Origin: Tranzscheliella williamsii
Lineage: Eukaryota > Basidiomycota > Ustilaginomycetes > Ustilaginales > Ustilaginaceae
DNA: 64,000 nucleotides
Assembly (NCBI GenBank): GCA_023212725.1
Contig: JALBYF010000010.1
Span: forward strand, 62,001 to 126,000
Direction of reading: 5' to 3'
The notes below the pieces were generated by a model. It was not told the DNA's origin and made no database searches. It was given only the letters and a program-made list of their open reading frames with translations. Positions 27,841-37,946 of the stretch are shown piece by piece. A program made the translations under genes and the position numbers. The stretch's first letter is position 1, and each line of letters starts with the position of its first letter.

Positions 27841-28507
27841 AGATCTCCCCAGCGCGCTGAGCCTGCGCCCTCACCCTTTCCCTGTCGCCACCATGTACAG
27901 TAGGTCCTGTATTTGCACGCCCTGCATTGGACACTGCCCCACTTTTCGCTTTGCCTAGTCGCTGTGCAACCTGCGGCCGCGTGGGATAGAGGACGCGGTA
28001 GCCCCTCAGCTCTTACTGCGGCCGCCGATCCGGGTGCGCATAGATGGGACGCAGGACGCGGTGTCGCTGTTTGCGCTGACGCCGACGGGCCAGCGGGCGG
28101 CAGCGACGCGGTTGGCGGCGGGGCTGGCGCCATCGGCCCCTCGCAAACACCTCGCCGCCGCATTCCCAGTCCACCCGGCCGCAGCCATCGACCCCGCCCT
28201 CGCCCGACGGAGAACCCCGCGCAGGAGAAGAAAACGGCCCCATGACGTCCTCCCTCCCCCCGCACCCCGCTAGCTCGCATTCTGCAATGCTCCACCAACA
28301 CTACCGTCTGTACTTTTGCGCCGCACACTGCCAGCCACCAACATTCCGCTCAAGCAGGGCCGCGAAGGGCAGATCATGTCGAATGTGGCAAGGTAATACC
28401 AAGAGGGGAGGGTATGCAGACGGAACGGGTAGGAGAGCGAGCGCGGGGAGTATGTACACGGATGCGAGGGCGCAACGGGACGACCACGTAGGCTGGGGGC
28501 GGCGGGG
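27841..28507. other. Convergent intergenic region with an unexplained G-to-C-rich open frame
   Basis: It lies between convergent genes. Within it, 28013-28270 flips from G-rich to C-rich and holds an open frame without an ATG. That frame reads IDGTQDAVSLFALTPTG in part, with a possible splice acceptor (CCCCTCAG) just upstream at about 28007. I could not find a matching first exon, so I do not call a gene. Confidence 0.35.
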
Positions 28508-29422
28508 CTAGGCGATGCCCATGCGTGCGGTGATTTCGTCGACGGTCTTCCAGATGTTCTGGCCGTCGGATTCTGCGGCGTGGGGGCCAGCGAGGAGGTG
28601 GCGGCGGAGGTCGTCTTCGGAGGCGCCACGGCGGGCAGCGCTGGCGAGGCAGCCCTGGACGACGCTGAAGAGATGGGCGTTCTCGAGCGCGGCGGCGACG
28701 CGCTCCTTGTCGTTGAGCTGCTTATTCACCGCGTTCTCCGACTGATGTGTGCCGGAGCGGACACGGATATCCACCTTGAAGCGTTCCGGAAGCGCGCGCA
28801 GCAGCCTCACCCGCAGCGAGAGCCCAATGAGCGTCGCCATGCTGCAGTGCGGAATCGTCGGCGTGAATTCGAGCAGCACGTGCGGCAGCCGATTCTCCGC
28901 CTCATCGCCGTGCTCCACCACAATATGCGAAGCATTCACCACTGCCAATTGTTCCAGCGTCAGCGGATGCTCCGGATCGGTAATCGACCGGATCAGGTCG
29001 TACACCTCCTGGCTGTCGATCTTTTCTGTCGCCCCCAGCTTGCGCGGCGCACGTGCCGATGCCTTCGATGCAGAGGTGGCAGCATAGCTCGTCTCGGCCA
29101 CCGCCATGTCATTCTCCTCATCAGCGTCATCAGCGTCATCAGCGTCATCAGCATCATCCTCCAATTCGTCCAGCGGCAGCCGCGTCGCAAAAGCAAACGG
29201 CGGAGCGCTCCCTGCGCCAGGATGGCTAGCCTTGCTGTGAAGACTCGCAGCGGCCGTGTGCGGTGTGCTGCTGAAAGAGGAGGAGGACGAGGAAGCCGCG
29301 GCGGCGGACGAGTGGATGGAGGGGTCACGCCACCATTCGGACTGCGCGCTAGAGCCGACGCGCTGTTGGCTGCTCGAGCTCGACTGGTAGATGACGGGGT
29401 TGGCGTTGTCCTTCTCCGCCAT
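28508..29422 (-). CDS. CIA2: Cytosolic Fe-S assembly factor Cia2 (MIP18/FAM96 family)
   Basis: A 304-residue protein starting at ATG 29420-29422 ([13 protein letters not shown]). The C-terminal half is the MIP18 domain: [19 protein letters not shown], then [32 protein letters not shown] with the conserved reactive cysteine in PHCSMA, and [20 protein letters not shown]. Cia2 with Cia1 and Met18 forms the targeting complex that inserts 4Fe-4S clusters into cytosolic and nuclear enzymes such as DNA polymerases and helicases. The N-terminal 130 residues are Ser-rich and end in an acidic Asp-Ala repeat encoded by a 9-nt tandem repeat (29119-29155). A 40-residue C-terminal extension follows the usual end of the domain. 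Family identity is firm. Confidence 0.93.
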   Translation of the reverse strand: MAEKDNANPVIYQSSSSSQQRVGSSAQSEWWRDPSIHSSAAAASSSSSSFSSTPHTAAASLHSKASHPGAGSAPPFAFATRLPLDELEDDADDADDADDADEENDMAVAETSYAATSASKASARAPRKLGATEKIDSQEVYDLIRSITDPEHPLTLEQLAVVNASHIVVEHGDEAENRLPHVLLEFTPTIPHCSMATLIGLSLRVRLLRALPERFKVDIRVRSGTHQSENAVNKQLNDKERVAAALENAHLFSVVQGCLASAARRGASEDDLRRHLLAGPHAAESDGQNIWKTVDEITARMGIA

Positions 29423-30644
29423 GGTTGCGAAAGTCGTATAGAACTGACAGAAATGCTTGTCGTGAAGTAGAGACAGGAGTGGCGTAGAGGCAAAGGTGGC
29501 GAGCAAACCGTACAAAAGGATCTACACCCATCACACCTACTGTTAGGTCGATCGTACCCCCTCTTAAATCCGACTACCGCCTTTCTGCGACCCCACTTTG
29601 CATGATTTTCGGCCGACAGTAGAATGACCGAAACGCGCAATTATGCATCTACACGCATTCCTCCGCTTCTGAAAATCAGGCCAGACGTCAAAGCACAACT
29701 GCCACACGACAAACAGGCCAAGCTCATACGATGGTATTTTCAGGCAGATGCGTCTAACCTGGTCAGGGAAAACGACCTTGGTGACAACCTCGCTGTACGC
29801 GGTTGAAATGATGGTGATCTTTATTGCAGCCTTTGGCTTCAACGGGGAAGGATGCTCCATCATTGTTGCGCGTGAGCCATATGCCCATCAGGTGAGTGTG
29901 CATGGTGGCAAGGGTTCTTTCTTCGGGCGAGAGTAGGAATGCTCTGTGCACCGCTTGGCTGATCTCTCCACTTGGCCGACAAAGGAAGCCGAAACAGTTG
30001 ATTTGTCTTTAGCCATCCGCACAATATTCTCTGGGATTAGAGCAAAATCGGGTGATTCTCGACCAGGGCGGCCTCGCTGAGATTGCCTGATGTCGCCACC
30101 ACGGCTAAAACCCACTAGTTAATTCGAAATCCAGATTTCAAATGGGTGGCGGTGGGTAATTCATCGACTCACGCCCGTAAGCGCCTTGGCCAGACTATCA
30201 ATATCGTTGAAACGCAATTTCCCAAAAAGTTCCAAAGTGACAGATTCGGAAACGCACAACAACGCGAGCTCGAAAGAAGCCTGGCAGCGTGAGTGGCCCG
30301 CCAAACTGCGTTGCGTGTGTTCATCCGCCTATGCACACGTTTTTCCAGACAAACCGTTGGCCGAAGGACGATGAAAGAGCGGCACGATTAAGCCTTCTTC
30401 AACGCGAATCGCTGTCGGGTCCTTCGCAGCTTATGCTCAGATCGCGCTTTTCGTTCTTAACCACCACCTCGACCGTCTCCCCCCCCCGCCACCGTTCCCT
30501 CCTGGCTTTGTTTCCACCGTCCTCTGTACGCGTCTACGTTCCTTAGTTCTAGACAGCGCCTCTGCTGCATACGGCCTCACGGTATCGCTTGCTCGAATAC
30601 GGCAGCTGCCTTGCCTTTTCACCGCGCGCTGCCATCACGTCAAT
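29423..30644. promoter_or_regulatory. Divergent intergenic region (CIA2 / ERG25)
   Basis: A 1.2-kb region between divergent genes. It has lower GC than its flanks and only short frames lacking features. The last 200 bp before ERG25 are pyrimidine-rich, with a run of eight C at about 30480. No gene, tRNA or repeat is supported. Confidence 0.6.
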
Positions 30645-31589
30645 ATGGAGTTCGTTAGCCAGCAGTTCAATTCTACTGTCGGGCCGCTGCTGCATTTCGG
30701 CACAACGCACCACGCCACCGATCTGTACAAGACCATCGACTTCTCGTCGCTCAATGTTCTCGAGAAGGCGTGGGCCAACTGGTACATGTACTGGGGCAAC
30801 CCAGTGCTCGCCACTGGCATCATGTCGTTCGTGCTCCACGAGCTTGTCTATTTCGGCCGCGCCATCCCGTGGATCATCATTGATGCCATGCCTAGTATGC
30901 GCAAATACAAGCTGCAGGACGAAAAGGTACCTTCGCCCGAAGTGCAGTGGAAGTGCACCAAGTCGGTCTTGCTGTCGCACTTTACCGTCGAGCTTCCCCA
31001 GATCTGGGCCTTCCACCCCATTTGCGAGTATTTCGGCCTGGCCACCCACGCAGTTCCCTTCCCGTCTTGGACCAAGATGGCATGGCAGATCGGCGTCTTC
31101 TTCCTGTTTGAAGACTTTTTCCATTACTGGGCGCACCGCGCCCTGCACTGGGGTCCTTTGTACAAGCATATCCACAAGAAGCACCACGAGTTTTCGGCTC
31201 CCTTTGGCCTGGCTGCCGAGTATGCTCATCCTCTTGAGGTCTTGATCCTGGGCACGGGCACCATCGGCGGTCCCTTTGCGCTGTGTGCTTTCACCAAGGA
31301 TCTGCACATCCTTACCGTCTACATCTGGATTGTTCTGCGACTCTTCCAAGCCATCGATGCGCACTCGGGCTATGATTTCCCTATCTCGCTGCACAACTGG
31401 ATTCCGTTTTGGGCGGGCGCCGATCACCACGACTATCATCACCAGGCTTTTGTTGGCTGCTACTCGACCTCGTTCCGATGGTGGGACCACTTGATGGGTA
31501 CCGACCTGTCCTACAAGCGTGCGCGAGCTCGACAGGCCGAAAAGAAGAAGCAGGCTTTGGCAGCTCAGAAGGCCGTCAAGGCTCAATAG
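30645..31589 (+). CDS. ERG25: C-4 methylsterol oxidase
   Basis: A 314-residue intronless protein of the fatty-acid hydroxylase/sterol desaturase superfamily. The three histidine boxes that bind the di-iron centre are present: HRALH (164-168), HKKHH (177-181) and HHDYHH (261-266). Hydrophobic segments at about 55-80, 110-135, 145-160 and 200-235 place it in the ER membrane. The N-terminal and box context (FEDFFHYWAHRALHWGPLYK) is typical of Erg25, which oxidises the 4-methyl groups of ergosterol precursors together with Erg26 and Erg27. A Lys/Arg-rich tail (RARARQAEKKKQ) may help ER retention. Length is normal for the family (yeast 309). Identification is firm. Confidence 0.96.
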   Translation: MEFVSQQFNSTVGPLLHFGTTHHATDLYKTIDFSSLNVLEKAWANWYMYWGNPVLATGIMSFVLHELVYFGRAIPWIIIDAMPSMRKYKLQDEKVPSPEVQWKCTKSVLLSHFTVELPQIWAFHPICEYFGLATHAVPFPSWTKMAWQIGVFFLFEDFFHYWAHRALHWGPLYKHIHKKHHEFSAPFGLAAEYAHPLEVLILGTGTIGGPFALCAFTKDLHILTVYIWIVLRLFQAIDAHSGYDFPISLHNWIPFWAGADHHDYHHQAFVGCYSTSFRWWDHLMGTDLSYKRARARQAEKKKQALAAQKAVKAQ

Positions 31590-33348
31590 AGGCGTTTCTC
31601 TCACTTCCCTCTTTCCGTCATCCTTCCTCCCGTCCGACCTGGTCGCTGCATCGTCCGTCGGCAGCCTGGCAGAAATGGCTTTCTTGGCTGCCGGCAACGC
31701 GCATGCTTCTGCTCTGGGGATCGCATGGATATGACTCCTTTGCCTTGGTGGTTGCCTGACCGTCTGGCCTGTAAATAGTGTCGTCGTCTAATACCGCTCT
31801 TTACACATTAATAGCAATTCTGCAAGCAGCAGTACCTTGAAAAAATCGTCTACTTTGCATGCGTCGAAGACGTGGTGCGACAGTCATAGCGTCAGCCTCT
31901 AGGGGGCGCTTTGCTGATTTGCCGTGTCGCGGAGAGCGCCTACAGGGCGAGCACGACGGTCGTGTACATGGGATTATTTCCATTAACTGGCGCTGGATGT
32001 AGATCTGGCTTGACCTTGGCCCTGCTGGGAAACCACCTGCCACCTGCGTCCGGAAGCTCCGAGGCTGGCCAATTTAAGCCACCTTCACGGACGCAGTCTA
32101 GACTGCACTGCGGCTTGTGCGTGCAGGCCCCAATGCACACTTTGTAGATCGACGCCCGCGCAAAGCAGCCGAGGCAAATTGAAATAAAATGGCCTCTACT
32201 TTTCCTAGCTTTCTATTGCACTTTTCCTCGCTTTCTATTGCGCCCATTTGCAGATAGTTACTACCGTCGTTGGATTTGTCGCGCGCCAGACGCAAAGGGT
32301 CTCTGGTCCTATCCCGTATTCGTGTCCTGGCGGGGTGTGGTCGGCTCGAGCGCGGTTAGGCTTATGCGTGTGCTTCGTGGGAGTCTGAGTGTTGGTTCCA
32401 GACGGATCGCTGCCCGACGTATCCGCGCCGTGCATTGGCCGTCGTCGCTTCGCCCGCACCACTGTGAAGCTCCTGCGCACGGCTGAGCAGGCACCTGTGA
32501 GCCATCAAGCAAGCTCAGCTCTTAGCCGCATTTACAAGCAGCCCAACTGTACCTTCCAACCAGCTGTGACACAATCACAATCGCGACCGACCTCGGTTTG
32601 AAGCAACAGTAATTTGCTAAGTGGAAGATAGCAACGGGAAGACTAGAAGGTGCAGGCTTGCCCTGAACGCATGCACGCACACACGCACGCCTCCCACTCT
32701 AGCTCAACCCCTTCTCTCCTTCTCATTCTCCCTTTCTCGCCTTCGCCCCTTGCCTTTCTTAGGCCTCGACGGGACCGCCCGCTCACTTTCCTTCCCCTTT
32801 CGTCTCTCCTCGAGCCACTTCCATCGTTCCTGGTCGACCATCAGCCGCTAGTCGTCTGCCCCCTCCTATACCTCCTCCGCTCCTGGTCCTGGCTTCGGCT
32901 CTTTTCCCGTCCAGGCAGGTTGGGCCCGATTGCATCTCAAGCATACCCCTTCGCGACAACCCACACCTTCTCAAGATACCCGGATCGTTCATATCGTCCC
33001 ATCGTCCCTTCTCGTCTAACCTCCGCATCAACGACTCAAGTACGCGTGCCCGCATCTTCGCTCCGCCTACTACTTTGTTTCTTTGTCTTTGCCCGCCCTG
33101 CCTGCTCCATTCGTCTGCCCGGGAGCGTCGCAATCGTTGCAGCTGTCCGGCGCTCTTCATCAAGCCCACCTCGCATTTTTCGCCCGGCTTCCTCACTTTG
33201 GAAACAAAAGGAAGCGCTCGGTGCCTTCCTTTGCCATCACGTTCGTTGGTCGCCCTCCTAATCTGGCCTGCTTCGACTATCGTTCCTGTGCAGTAAGCCT
33301 ATAACTTTAGAGATTACTACTTGCGGTGCATTGGTCTGCGTCATCACG
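31590..33348. promoter_or_regulatory. Upstream region and probable long leader of the Msb1-like gene
   Basis: No gene is supported. From about 32680 to 33300 the plus strand is strongly pyrimidine-rich (CT tracts), typical of fungal promoters and leaders, so transcription of the downstream gene probably starts here. A perfect-period 22-nt duplication at 32198-32241 is listed separately. Confidence 0.55.
32198..32241. repeat. 22-nt tandem duplication
   Basis: Two adjacent 22-nt copies (32198-32219 and 32220-32241) differ at one position. They are pyrimidine-rich and AT-leaning. Probably a recent slippage duplication. Confidence 0.9.
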
Positions 33349-36300
33349 ATGCCTGCCTTATTCTCACGAAGGAACAAGGGCAAATGGCCGAGTGGGATCT
33401 CGACAAGTGACTATCCTGCCGGTGTTAGTTCCTGCGACATTGATCGCCATAGCCTCACATCGCCAACACCGAGCACGGCGGACGCTCGCATCCTCCCTTC
33501 GGTTCCCTCAAAGCAGGACCTGCTGGCGCCCCCTCCACCCCTCCCCAAAGACGGCTACAACTCGAGTAGATCCAATCTCACCTCCAATTCAAGCCAACTT
33601 TCCATCGATCGTCCACCCTCGGCGGCTCTCTTGCCGCGCACAAACACCTACGAATTTGGCAGCAACCCCGCGGCCAAAAACTCGGAATACCTGCGCGGAA
33701 AAGCTTCAACTATCTCGATGTCCGGAGTGGAAGCGCCCAAACCCGAAGTTCAGACGCCGACCTATAGTAGCAACACTTGGTCCGGCAACAAGCGCGGCTC
33801 TTTCACCAACATAGCCAGTCTTTCCTCCTCGCATTCACAACTTTATCGCAAGCCGTCGTTCAGCCAGAACCGTGACACTGCCACCAAACCGGTGTATGCC
33901 TATGGATACACCACAGAAGGCTGGACTGTCCAGCTCGAAGCTGCGCGCGTTTCGGGTATTGTCGAAGCCTGTGGCCAGCAGATTCGCGACCGCGGCCTCG
34001 ACAATCCGCTCATCTTTTCCTCCATGGCGCTCGACCTTTCCCCCTTGAATGTTTCCTCGCTCATCAGGTCCTACCTAACCAACTCTAATGGTCAACGCAA
34101 GCCACCGCCAGCTTTTCTCGACGAGATTCGGTATGCCAACCCGCATGACTTGGCTGCCGTTATCAAATGGGCCTTTGCTAGAATGGGACGGGTCCTGGCC
34201 GTTCCTGTCCCATCTCCCACCACTAAGCGGGGCGAGGTCCGTGAGGAAATGGTCTACGTACAGCAGCGAGGCTTCCTCGATCTCGAGGTGTACAATGCCT
34301 GGCGTGAGAACGAGCGAAGGCAGCAACATCCGCCTAATGCCTTCGGTGACTTGCTCACTCACCTTGCGCCGGAGAATGCCAGGCTGCTTTCCTCGCTCTT
34401 TTCTCTTCTGTCTTCTACCAGCAGCTACTCGTTCAAAAACGGCATGATGCCCTCCCGACTGAGCAAACACTTTGGTGTTTTGCTTTTCGGCCTGCCGGAA
34501 GATGACACCTTTGCTAGAACCTACGACGCTTTTGTCCGAGCGAGCAATGCCACCGAACACCTCCTTCTCGCCTACATCCGCTTCCAAGCCACAACGCTCG
34601 CTCTGCCACCTCGACTGATGCAGCACATTAGCGGCTATCCTGGCATGCTAAACACCGAGATAGGCTTGCCCTCGAAATCTTCCAAATTAATCCCGATCTC
34701 GCAGATTGAGAGGACAGTACGCCTGTACAGCCCTGACCTCATTCAGACGGCCTGCGAATTGGATCTGCCCGGCCCGTGCCCTGAATGGGACGACTGTCGT
34801 TCTTCTTCTCCTCTGCTCGGCAAGGATCCGCAGCTGTCCGATAACTTCCGAAAGCTGGTCAATCTTCGTGGCAACGCTATTCAAGGCAGCAAGAAGAACA
34901 ATAACAGAAGCGAGGGCGTCTCGATCTATGGCTCGCTCATCGACCAGCAGTGGGGCGAGTTCCTCTCCGGCGGTTTCGCAGCTCCGGACTCGTCTAAGCT
35001 CAATTTTGACCTGAACGAAAGTGTCCGCAAAAACAGAGGGGTCAAGAGGGAGACCGTTCAGTGGAGCGAATTTGACAAGTCTGGTTTCGCCGATGCGAAC
35101 GACGACACTCTGTCAAAAGCCCTCAGCTTCGACGATACCTTGAAGAAGGAGGTGCAGAACTGGCCTTCGGATCGAGACCAGCTTAACGCCAAGCTGAAGG
35201 CCAGACAAGACAAGTTGCCTACATTTGCCTACGACACTACGCCGCGGCTCGTCGCGAGCCCCACAATGGCAGGACTTGCCGAAGGTCAAAGCCGGCTGCA
35301 CCCGGTCAGCCGCATAGATGGAGCCTTTGCGGATATCTGGGCTGACTATCTCATAGGAAGCGGCTGGAGCAACCGCGATGAGCTTACCCACCGGACAGCC
35401 AACTTTGTCCTTCTCCAGTACAAGTCTCGACCAAATGCCAGCACCGTGGGCGCACAAAGCGCTGCAACTAGTCTATCTGCCCCAACAAGCTTCCAGGTCT
35501 CGGCGAGGGATGACGACAACGTGCCAAAGGACGATCGAGTTGATTCCGCGTGGTTCGTGGTTCAAGAGACGGTCCCTGCTCAGTACCGCGCTGAGCTCGA
35601 GGCGGTTGGCAGCGGCAAGTCCAGAGGCAACGCCATGATCCGCAAGCTGACCATGTTCCGAACCAGAAAAGAAAAGACCGTCCTACCAGCCGAAGCCGTC
35701 GCTGAAAATGTAGCTGACGATGATCCGTTTAGACCGGGTCCAGGCGGGACTACCAAGCGTATCATGCTCAGCGACCAGCTCAGCACGACTCGCTCGCGCG
35801 ATGATAGCCGTACCCCTGTTTACAGCGGCTCTGCTAGCGCAAACCACGGCAACGGCGATGGACCAGGCACCGGCATCGGCAACGGCAACGGCAACGGCAC
35901 CAGCGACAGCCACAACAACGGCAGCCACAGCAACATCCACAGCCACAGCAATATCCACACCAACAGCAACGGCAACGACGGGGGCACCGGCAACAGCGTT
36001 GGCATGATGAGAACCGCGTCGGACACAAGTGCACGCCAGAGCCAGGACAGCGGACACCGACACTCGCAATTCCGCAGCGAGGGCCATGTCCCGGGCAACA
36101 AGTTGATGTCGCTGATGCGCGCCAAGAGTATGAAGGTGGTCAAGTCTGCACGAAGGGGAGCTACTTCGCCTGCACCCAACGTCTCGACCGACTCTCATCT
36201 TTCACCGCAGTCCTCCCTCGGCGTGGAGAATAGGCCCCAACGAGGAGATATCTCGGTGGACCGATCCTTCACAAGCGAAGACTTTTACACGAGGAGTGTA

Positions 36301-37578
36301 GACGCCAACTCCGATGATACCGCCCCTGTTTCCGACGAAGCTGGCTTGGGCAACTCGTCCGGCATTCCCAAGCGCAAGTCGAGCCGGCCCAAAACCGAAG
36401 AGAAGCGGCGCGGCACGGGTGGAGACGACGCCTGGATCGATATCATGCTCAAGGCGAATGGCAATCGCATGAGCCGCCAGGACGCCTCTGCGCAGCCGCG
36501 TGCCAGGGTGAGTGGTAATCTCGCCGTGCCAGAGCCAGAAGATAGCACGTCGATGAGCACTCCGCGCGGTGGTGCCGCTCGCTTGTCAGACTCTGCCGAC
36601 ACCTTTGATGCTCAGGGCGCGGATCGAGATGGGCCACGCTCCTCTACGCCTCCACTGACGAACTCGGTGAAGGGCACGCCTTCCACGACCCATGCTGAAG
36701 ACCTGGGGCTGGGTCTGGACCGAATCGAGTCGCGCGCATCGTCGGTGGGCGAGTCGCAGCTGGATCCTGTCTTCGTAGGCGATGCTTCTACGAGGTCCAA
36801 GAGTCAGGCCGACACGTCCGACCTACGGATTAGGGATCTCTCTGCAGCTGCCAGAACACCGGCCACTGCCGCTGTCGCCGCACCACTGGATCCGGTGGCG
36901 GCTGTACGTGCAGCTCTGCGGTCTCGAAAGGAGAATCAGCCGCAGGGCAAAGGCGGCGCTGGCGATGGTTCGCAGATCGACACCAAGAAGCTCGTCGAGT
37001 CGCTGCGGGCGGGGCTGTCGCCGATCGAAGCGGTGCGCGCCAGCAAGGAAGCCAAGGTGCACGAGCAGCGCAGCACCGGCGCCGAGGCGACGGCGTCTGT
37101 GGAGGGCGTGCGCAGCAGCCGACGGAACCCGTTTGCGAAGGATCCGATTGCTGGGCGCGTTGCCGACGTTGCGTCGCGCTTTGGCGGGCGGGCTGCGGGC
37201 GCGGCGGCAGTGCAGGGGGGGCCGGTGGCTGGCGGGGGCGACAAGCTGCCGCGCACCGGCGCGGACGCGGTGTCGGACGAGACGGCGCCGCGCGCACACT
37301 CGGTCGACTCGCCCCTCGACCCAGCGCTGGACGACGAAGCCGACGAAATCTACCCCGAAGACGCAGCGTCCAACTTCGACCCGCGCGAGTCGGGCTCCGC
37401 CGGCGACGAGATCGAACACCTCTCCGAGCCAGGCACCCCCGCCTCCGCCTACGCGTGGCGCCAAGACGACGACCCAGACTACCCCAACCGCTTCGCCCTC
37501 CCCTACCAGCCCGGCATGCCCCTCGACAACGTCATCGAGGAGAGCGAGAGCATCCTCAGCGGCTCCACCCACCGCTAG
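33349..37578 (+). CDS. Msb1/Mug8-domain morphogenesis protein
   Basis: A 1409-residue intronless protein from ATG 33349 (MPALFSRRNKGKWP); upstream the frame opens only with TTG. After a Ser/Pro-rich start, residues about 180-700 form a folded domain beginning YAYGYTTEGWTVQLEAAR and including DNPLIFSSMALDLSP, EMVYVQQRGFLDLEVYNAW and PSRLSKHFGVLLFGLP. This resembles the fungal Msb1/Mug8 domain (formerly DUF1708), related in fold to RhoGAP; its LSKHFGVLLFG segment recalls RhoGAP helices. Msb1 acts with Cdc42/Rho1 and glucan synthase regulators in bud and hyphal growth. The C-terminal 650 residues are disordered, with a Gly/Asn/His/Ser repeat (about 832-883) and short basic motifs. A role in polarity is inferred from the family. 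I am moderately sure of the family and very sure the gene is real. Confidence 0.78.
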   Translation: MPALFSRRNKGKWPSGISTSDYPAGVSSCDIDRHSLTSPTPSTADARILPSVPSKQDLLAPPPPLPKDGYNSSRSNLTSNSSQLSIDRPPSAALLPRTNTYEFGSNPAAKNSEYLRGKASTISMSGVEAPKPEVQTPTYSSNTWSGNKRGSFTNIASLSSSHSQLYRKPSFSQNRDTATKPVYAYGYTTEGWTVQLEAARVSGIVEACGQQIRDRGLDNPLIFSSMALDLSPLNVSSLIRSYLTNSNGQRKPPPAFLDEIRYANPHDLAAVIKWAFARMGRVLAVPVPSPTTKRGEVREEMVYVQQRGFLDLEVYNAWRENERRQQHPPNAFGDLLTHLAPENARLLSSLFSLLSSTSSYSFKNGMMPSRLSKHFGVLLFGLPEDDTFARTYDAFVRASNATEHLLLAYIRFQATTLALPPRLMQHISGYPGMLNTEIGLPSKSSKLIPISQIERTVRLYSPDLIQTACELDLPGPCPEWDDCRSSSPLLGKDPQLSDNFRKLVNLRGNAIQGSKKNNNRSEGVSIYGSLIDQQWGEFLSGGFAAPDSSKLNFDLNESVRKNRGVKRETVQWSEFDKSGFADANDDTLSKALSFDDTLKKEVQNWPSDRDQLNAKLKARQDKLPTFAYDTTPRLVASPTMAGLAEGQSRLHPVSRIDGAFADIWADYLIGSGWSNRDELTHRTANFVLLQYKSRPNASTVGAQSAATSLSAPTSFQVSARDDDNVPKDDRVDSAWFVVQETVPAQYRAELEAVGSGKSRGNAMIRKLTMFRTRKEKTVLPAEAVAENVADDDPFRPGPGGTTKRIMLSDQLSTTRSRDDSRTPVYSGSASANHGNGDGPGTGIGNGNGNGTSDSHNNGSHSNIHSHSNIHTNSNGNDGGTGNSVGMMRTASDTSARQSQDSGHRHSQFRSEGHVPGNKLMSLMRAKSMKVVKSARRGATSPAPNVSTDSHLSPQSSLGVENRPQRGDISVDRSFTSEDFYTRSVDANSDDTAPVSDEAGLGNSSGIPKRKSSRPKTEEKRRGTGGDDAWIDIMLKANGNRMSRQDASAQPRARVSGNLAVPEPEDSTSMSTPRGGAARLSDSADTFDAQGADRDGPRSSTPPLTNSVKGTPSTTHAEDLGLGLDRIESRASSVGESQLDPVFVGDASTRSKSQADTSDLRIRDLSAAARTPATAAVAAPLDPVAAVRAALRSRKENQPQGKGGAGDGSQIDTKKLVESLRAGLSPIEAVRASKEAKVHEQRSTGAEATASVEGVRSSRRNPFAKDPIAGRVADVASRFGGRAAGAAAVQGGPVAGGGDKLPRTGADAVSDETAPRAHSVDSPLDPALDDEADEIYPEDAASNFDPRESGSAGDEIEHLSEPGTPASAYAWRQDDDPDYPNRFALPYQPGMPLDNVIEESESILSGSTHR
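35842..35998 (+). repeat. In-frame AAC/GGC/CAC codon repeat inside the Msb1-like gene
   Basis: Repeats of GGCAAC, CACAGC and related hexamers encode runs such as GNGNGNG and HSHSN. They are in frame and lie in the disordered tail. Seen directly; likely a length-variable tract between strains. Confidence 0.85.
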
Positions 37579-37946
37579 CCTCGCTGCCCTCCCCCGCCCT
37601 CCTTCCACCCACCACACCATCACACTCCTTTCCCACTCCCTCCCCGCCCCACCACGGCCCCATGTACACCCCCCCGTCACTCATTTAGCCATCTATCTTT
37701 AAACCACTGCCTGTCTTGCGCGCGTACCTGCAGACACTCCAGCAGGACAGCCATAAGCATGTGCAGGCAGACGTGAGCCGCGCGGGACAGATGCAGGAAG
37801 AGGCGGTCTGGGTTCCATTTTTGGGAGATACATACAGAAAGTGGATACAAGGGGTGGATTACAGCAGCTGATAAGTGTATCCTGCGCGCGGATCTAGCAG
37901 GAGGCGTGGCGACGCGTCGCCGAGCGCGGGCACAGCAGGAGTTCGG
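37579..37946. other. Convergent 3' intergenic region
   Basis: Strongly C-rich for the first 100 bp after the Msb1-like stop, then mixed sequence. No gene was seen. Confidence 0.6.
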
